From Gammaproteobacteria bacterium (GTDB lineage: Bacteria; Pseudomonadota; Gammaproteobacteria; Steroidobacterales; Steroidobacteraceae), in NCBI GenBank assembly GCA_028293725.1, contig JAQGOE010000303.1, positions 1 to 14,015 of the forward strand: a stretch of DNA of 14,015 bases. The letters run 5' to 3'. Every line of letters begins with the position of its first letter. The stretch's first letter is position 1. Shown here piece by piece: positions 13,538 through 14,015 of the stretch. The notes beneath the pieces were generated by a model. The model ran no database searches. It saw nothing but the letters and a program-made list of their open reading frames with translations, and was not told the DNA's origin. Both the position numbers and the translations under genes were made by a program.

Positions 13538-14015
13538 ATGATGGCGCGCAGACGCTACACACAGGCAATCAACGACGCTTTGTTCGAAGAGATGGAGCGC
13601 GATCCCAAGGTGATCGTGTTCGGGGAGGACGTGGAGCTCGCCATCTTCGGCGATACCCGTGGGCTGCTGGAGCGGTTCGGGCCTGACCGCATCCGCAACA
13701 CCCCCATCTGTGAGGCGACCCTCACCGGCATGGCCGTAGGTGCCGCTGCCGCGGGCTACCGCGTTGTGTTGCACATGATGTTTTCCAATTTCCTGTACAC
13801 CGGCTTTGACGCCATTGCCAACCAGATGGCGAAGCTGCGCCTCATGACCGGGGGGCAACTGGAGTTGCCCATCACCATCATGTCCGGCTATGGCGGCGGC
13901 CGTTCGAATGCGGCCCAACATTCCGACACGCCGCATTCCCTCCTGATGAATCTCGGGGGCCTGAATGTCGCGGTGCCGGCGACGCCGGCCGATGCGAAGG
14001 GCCTGTTGAAAACCG
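13538..14015 (+). CDS. 2-oxoacid/acetoin dehydrogenase E1 component, beta subunit (3' end cut by window)
   Basis: Partial: 159 codons read to the window edge without a stop, of about 325-340 expected. The visible half is the pyrimidine-binding domain of a transketolase-like beta subunit. Near the start is RRRYTQAINDALFEEM; next VIVFGEDVEL (26-35) holds the GED motif, then RNTPICEATLTGMAVGAA (55-72) with E61 as the likely glutamate that activates thiamine diphosphate, then the block with AKLRLMTGGQLELP, then AAQHSDTPHS (126-135), and finally VPATPADAKGLL at the end. It forms the E1 heterotetramer with the alpha subunit encoded 21 bp upstream. In the segment where relatives usually have IPGLKVV, this protein has LGGLNVAVP. 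Identity as E1 beta is firm; the specific oxoacid is not known. Confidence 0.88.
   Translation, partial: MMARRRYTQAINDALFEEMERDPKVIVFGEDVELAIFGDTRGLLERFGPDRIRNTPICEATLTGMAVGAAAAGYRVVLHMMFSNFLYTGFDAIANQMAKLRLMTGGQLELPITIMSGYGGGRSNAAQHSDTPHSLLMNLGGLNVAVPATPADAKGLLKT

Noticed and set aside
12407..13936. 509-codon minus-strand open frame across the E1 genes
   Set aside because: It covers two well-supported E1 subunit genes and the gap between them, has no family features and is best explained by codon bias of the sense strand.
1..14015. Mobile element, phage or CRISPR content
   Set aside because: No transposase, integrase, terminal inverted repeats, target duplications, tRNA or spaced direct repeats were seen.

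Overview
The window is dense, GC-rich bacterial chromosome-type DNA with ten complete genes, one gene cut by the right edge, and one (the first) whose upstream context is cut by the left edge. No rRNA, tRNA, CRISPR array, insertion sequence or phage structural gene is visible, and no stretch above about 110 bp lacks a gene. The gene families (SfcA-type malic enzyme, aromatic-acid type MFS symporter, TfdA-like dioxygenase, exported S9 peptidase) and the short overlaps between genes suggest an environmental proteobacterium. A gammaproteobacterium with broad catabolic ability is my guess, but nothing here fixes the taxon.

Left region (1-2331, + strand): a soluble slipin/SPFH-domain protein with three tandem copies of its N-terminal motif, a textbook hairpin-plus-T-tract terminator, and, only 11 bp past the T-tract, an AAA ATPase with a BCS1-like catalytic core and an unrecognised N-terminal domain. 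Converging on this with a 6-bp gap is a minus-strand exported S9 family serine peptidase (2338-4458).

Middle region (4502-8035, + strand): 43 bp away from the peptidase and divergent from it lies an NAD-type malic enzyme. A ThrE-type threonine/serine exporter overlaps its stop codon through GTGA, and a MarR-family regulator with a strongly basic N-terminal tail follows. The three are closely spaced and could be one operon.

Right region (8046-14015): an apparently catabolic locus built around a 109-bp divergent promoter region (10348-10456). Leftward runs a TfdA-like Fe(II)/2-oxoglutarate dioxygenase followed by an aromatic-acid:H+ symporter family transporter, an arrangement reminiscent of the TfdA/TfdK pair for phenoxyacetate cleavage and uptake. 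Rightward run a single-domain MetE-like zinc methyltransferase or alkyltransferase (related to core methionine synthases and epoxyalkane:CoM transferase), a xylose-isomerase-like TIM-barrel protein, and the E1 alpha and E1 beta subunits of a 2-oxoacid dehydrogenase. The divergent region holds a good sigma70-like promoter for the leftward operon, with one dyad over its -35 box and a palindrome over its predicted start point.

The most interesting content is this right-hand cluster. Its gene combination does not match a pathway I can name, and its substrate is unknown. An ether-type or aromatic-acid substrate taken up by the MFS protein, cleaved by the dioxygenase and processed to a 2-oxoacid is a working inference only.
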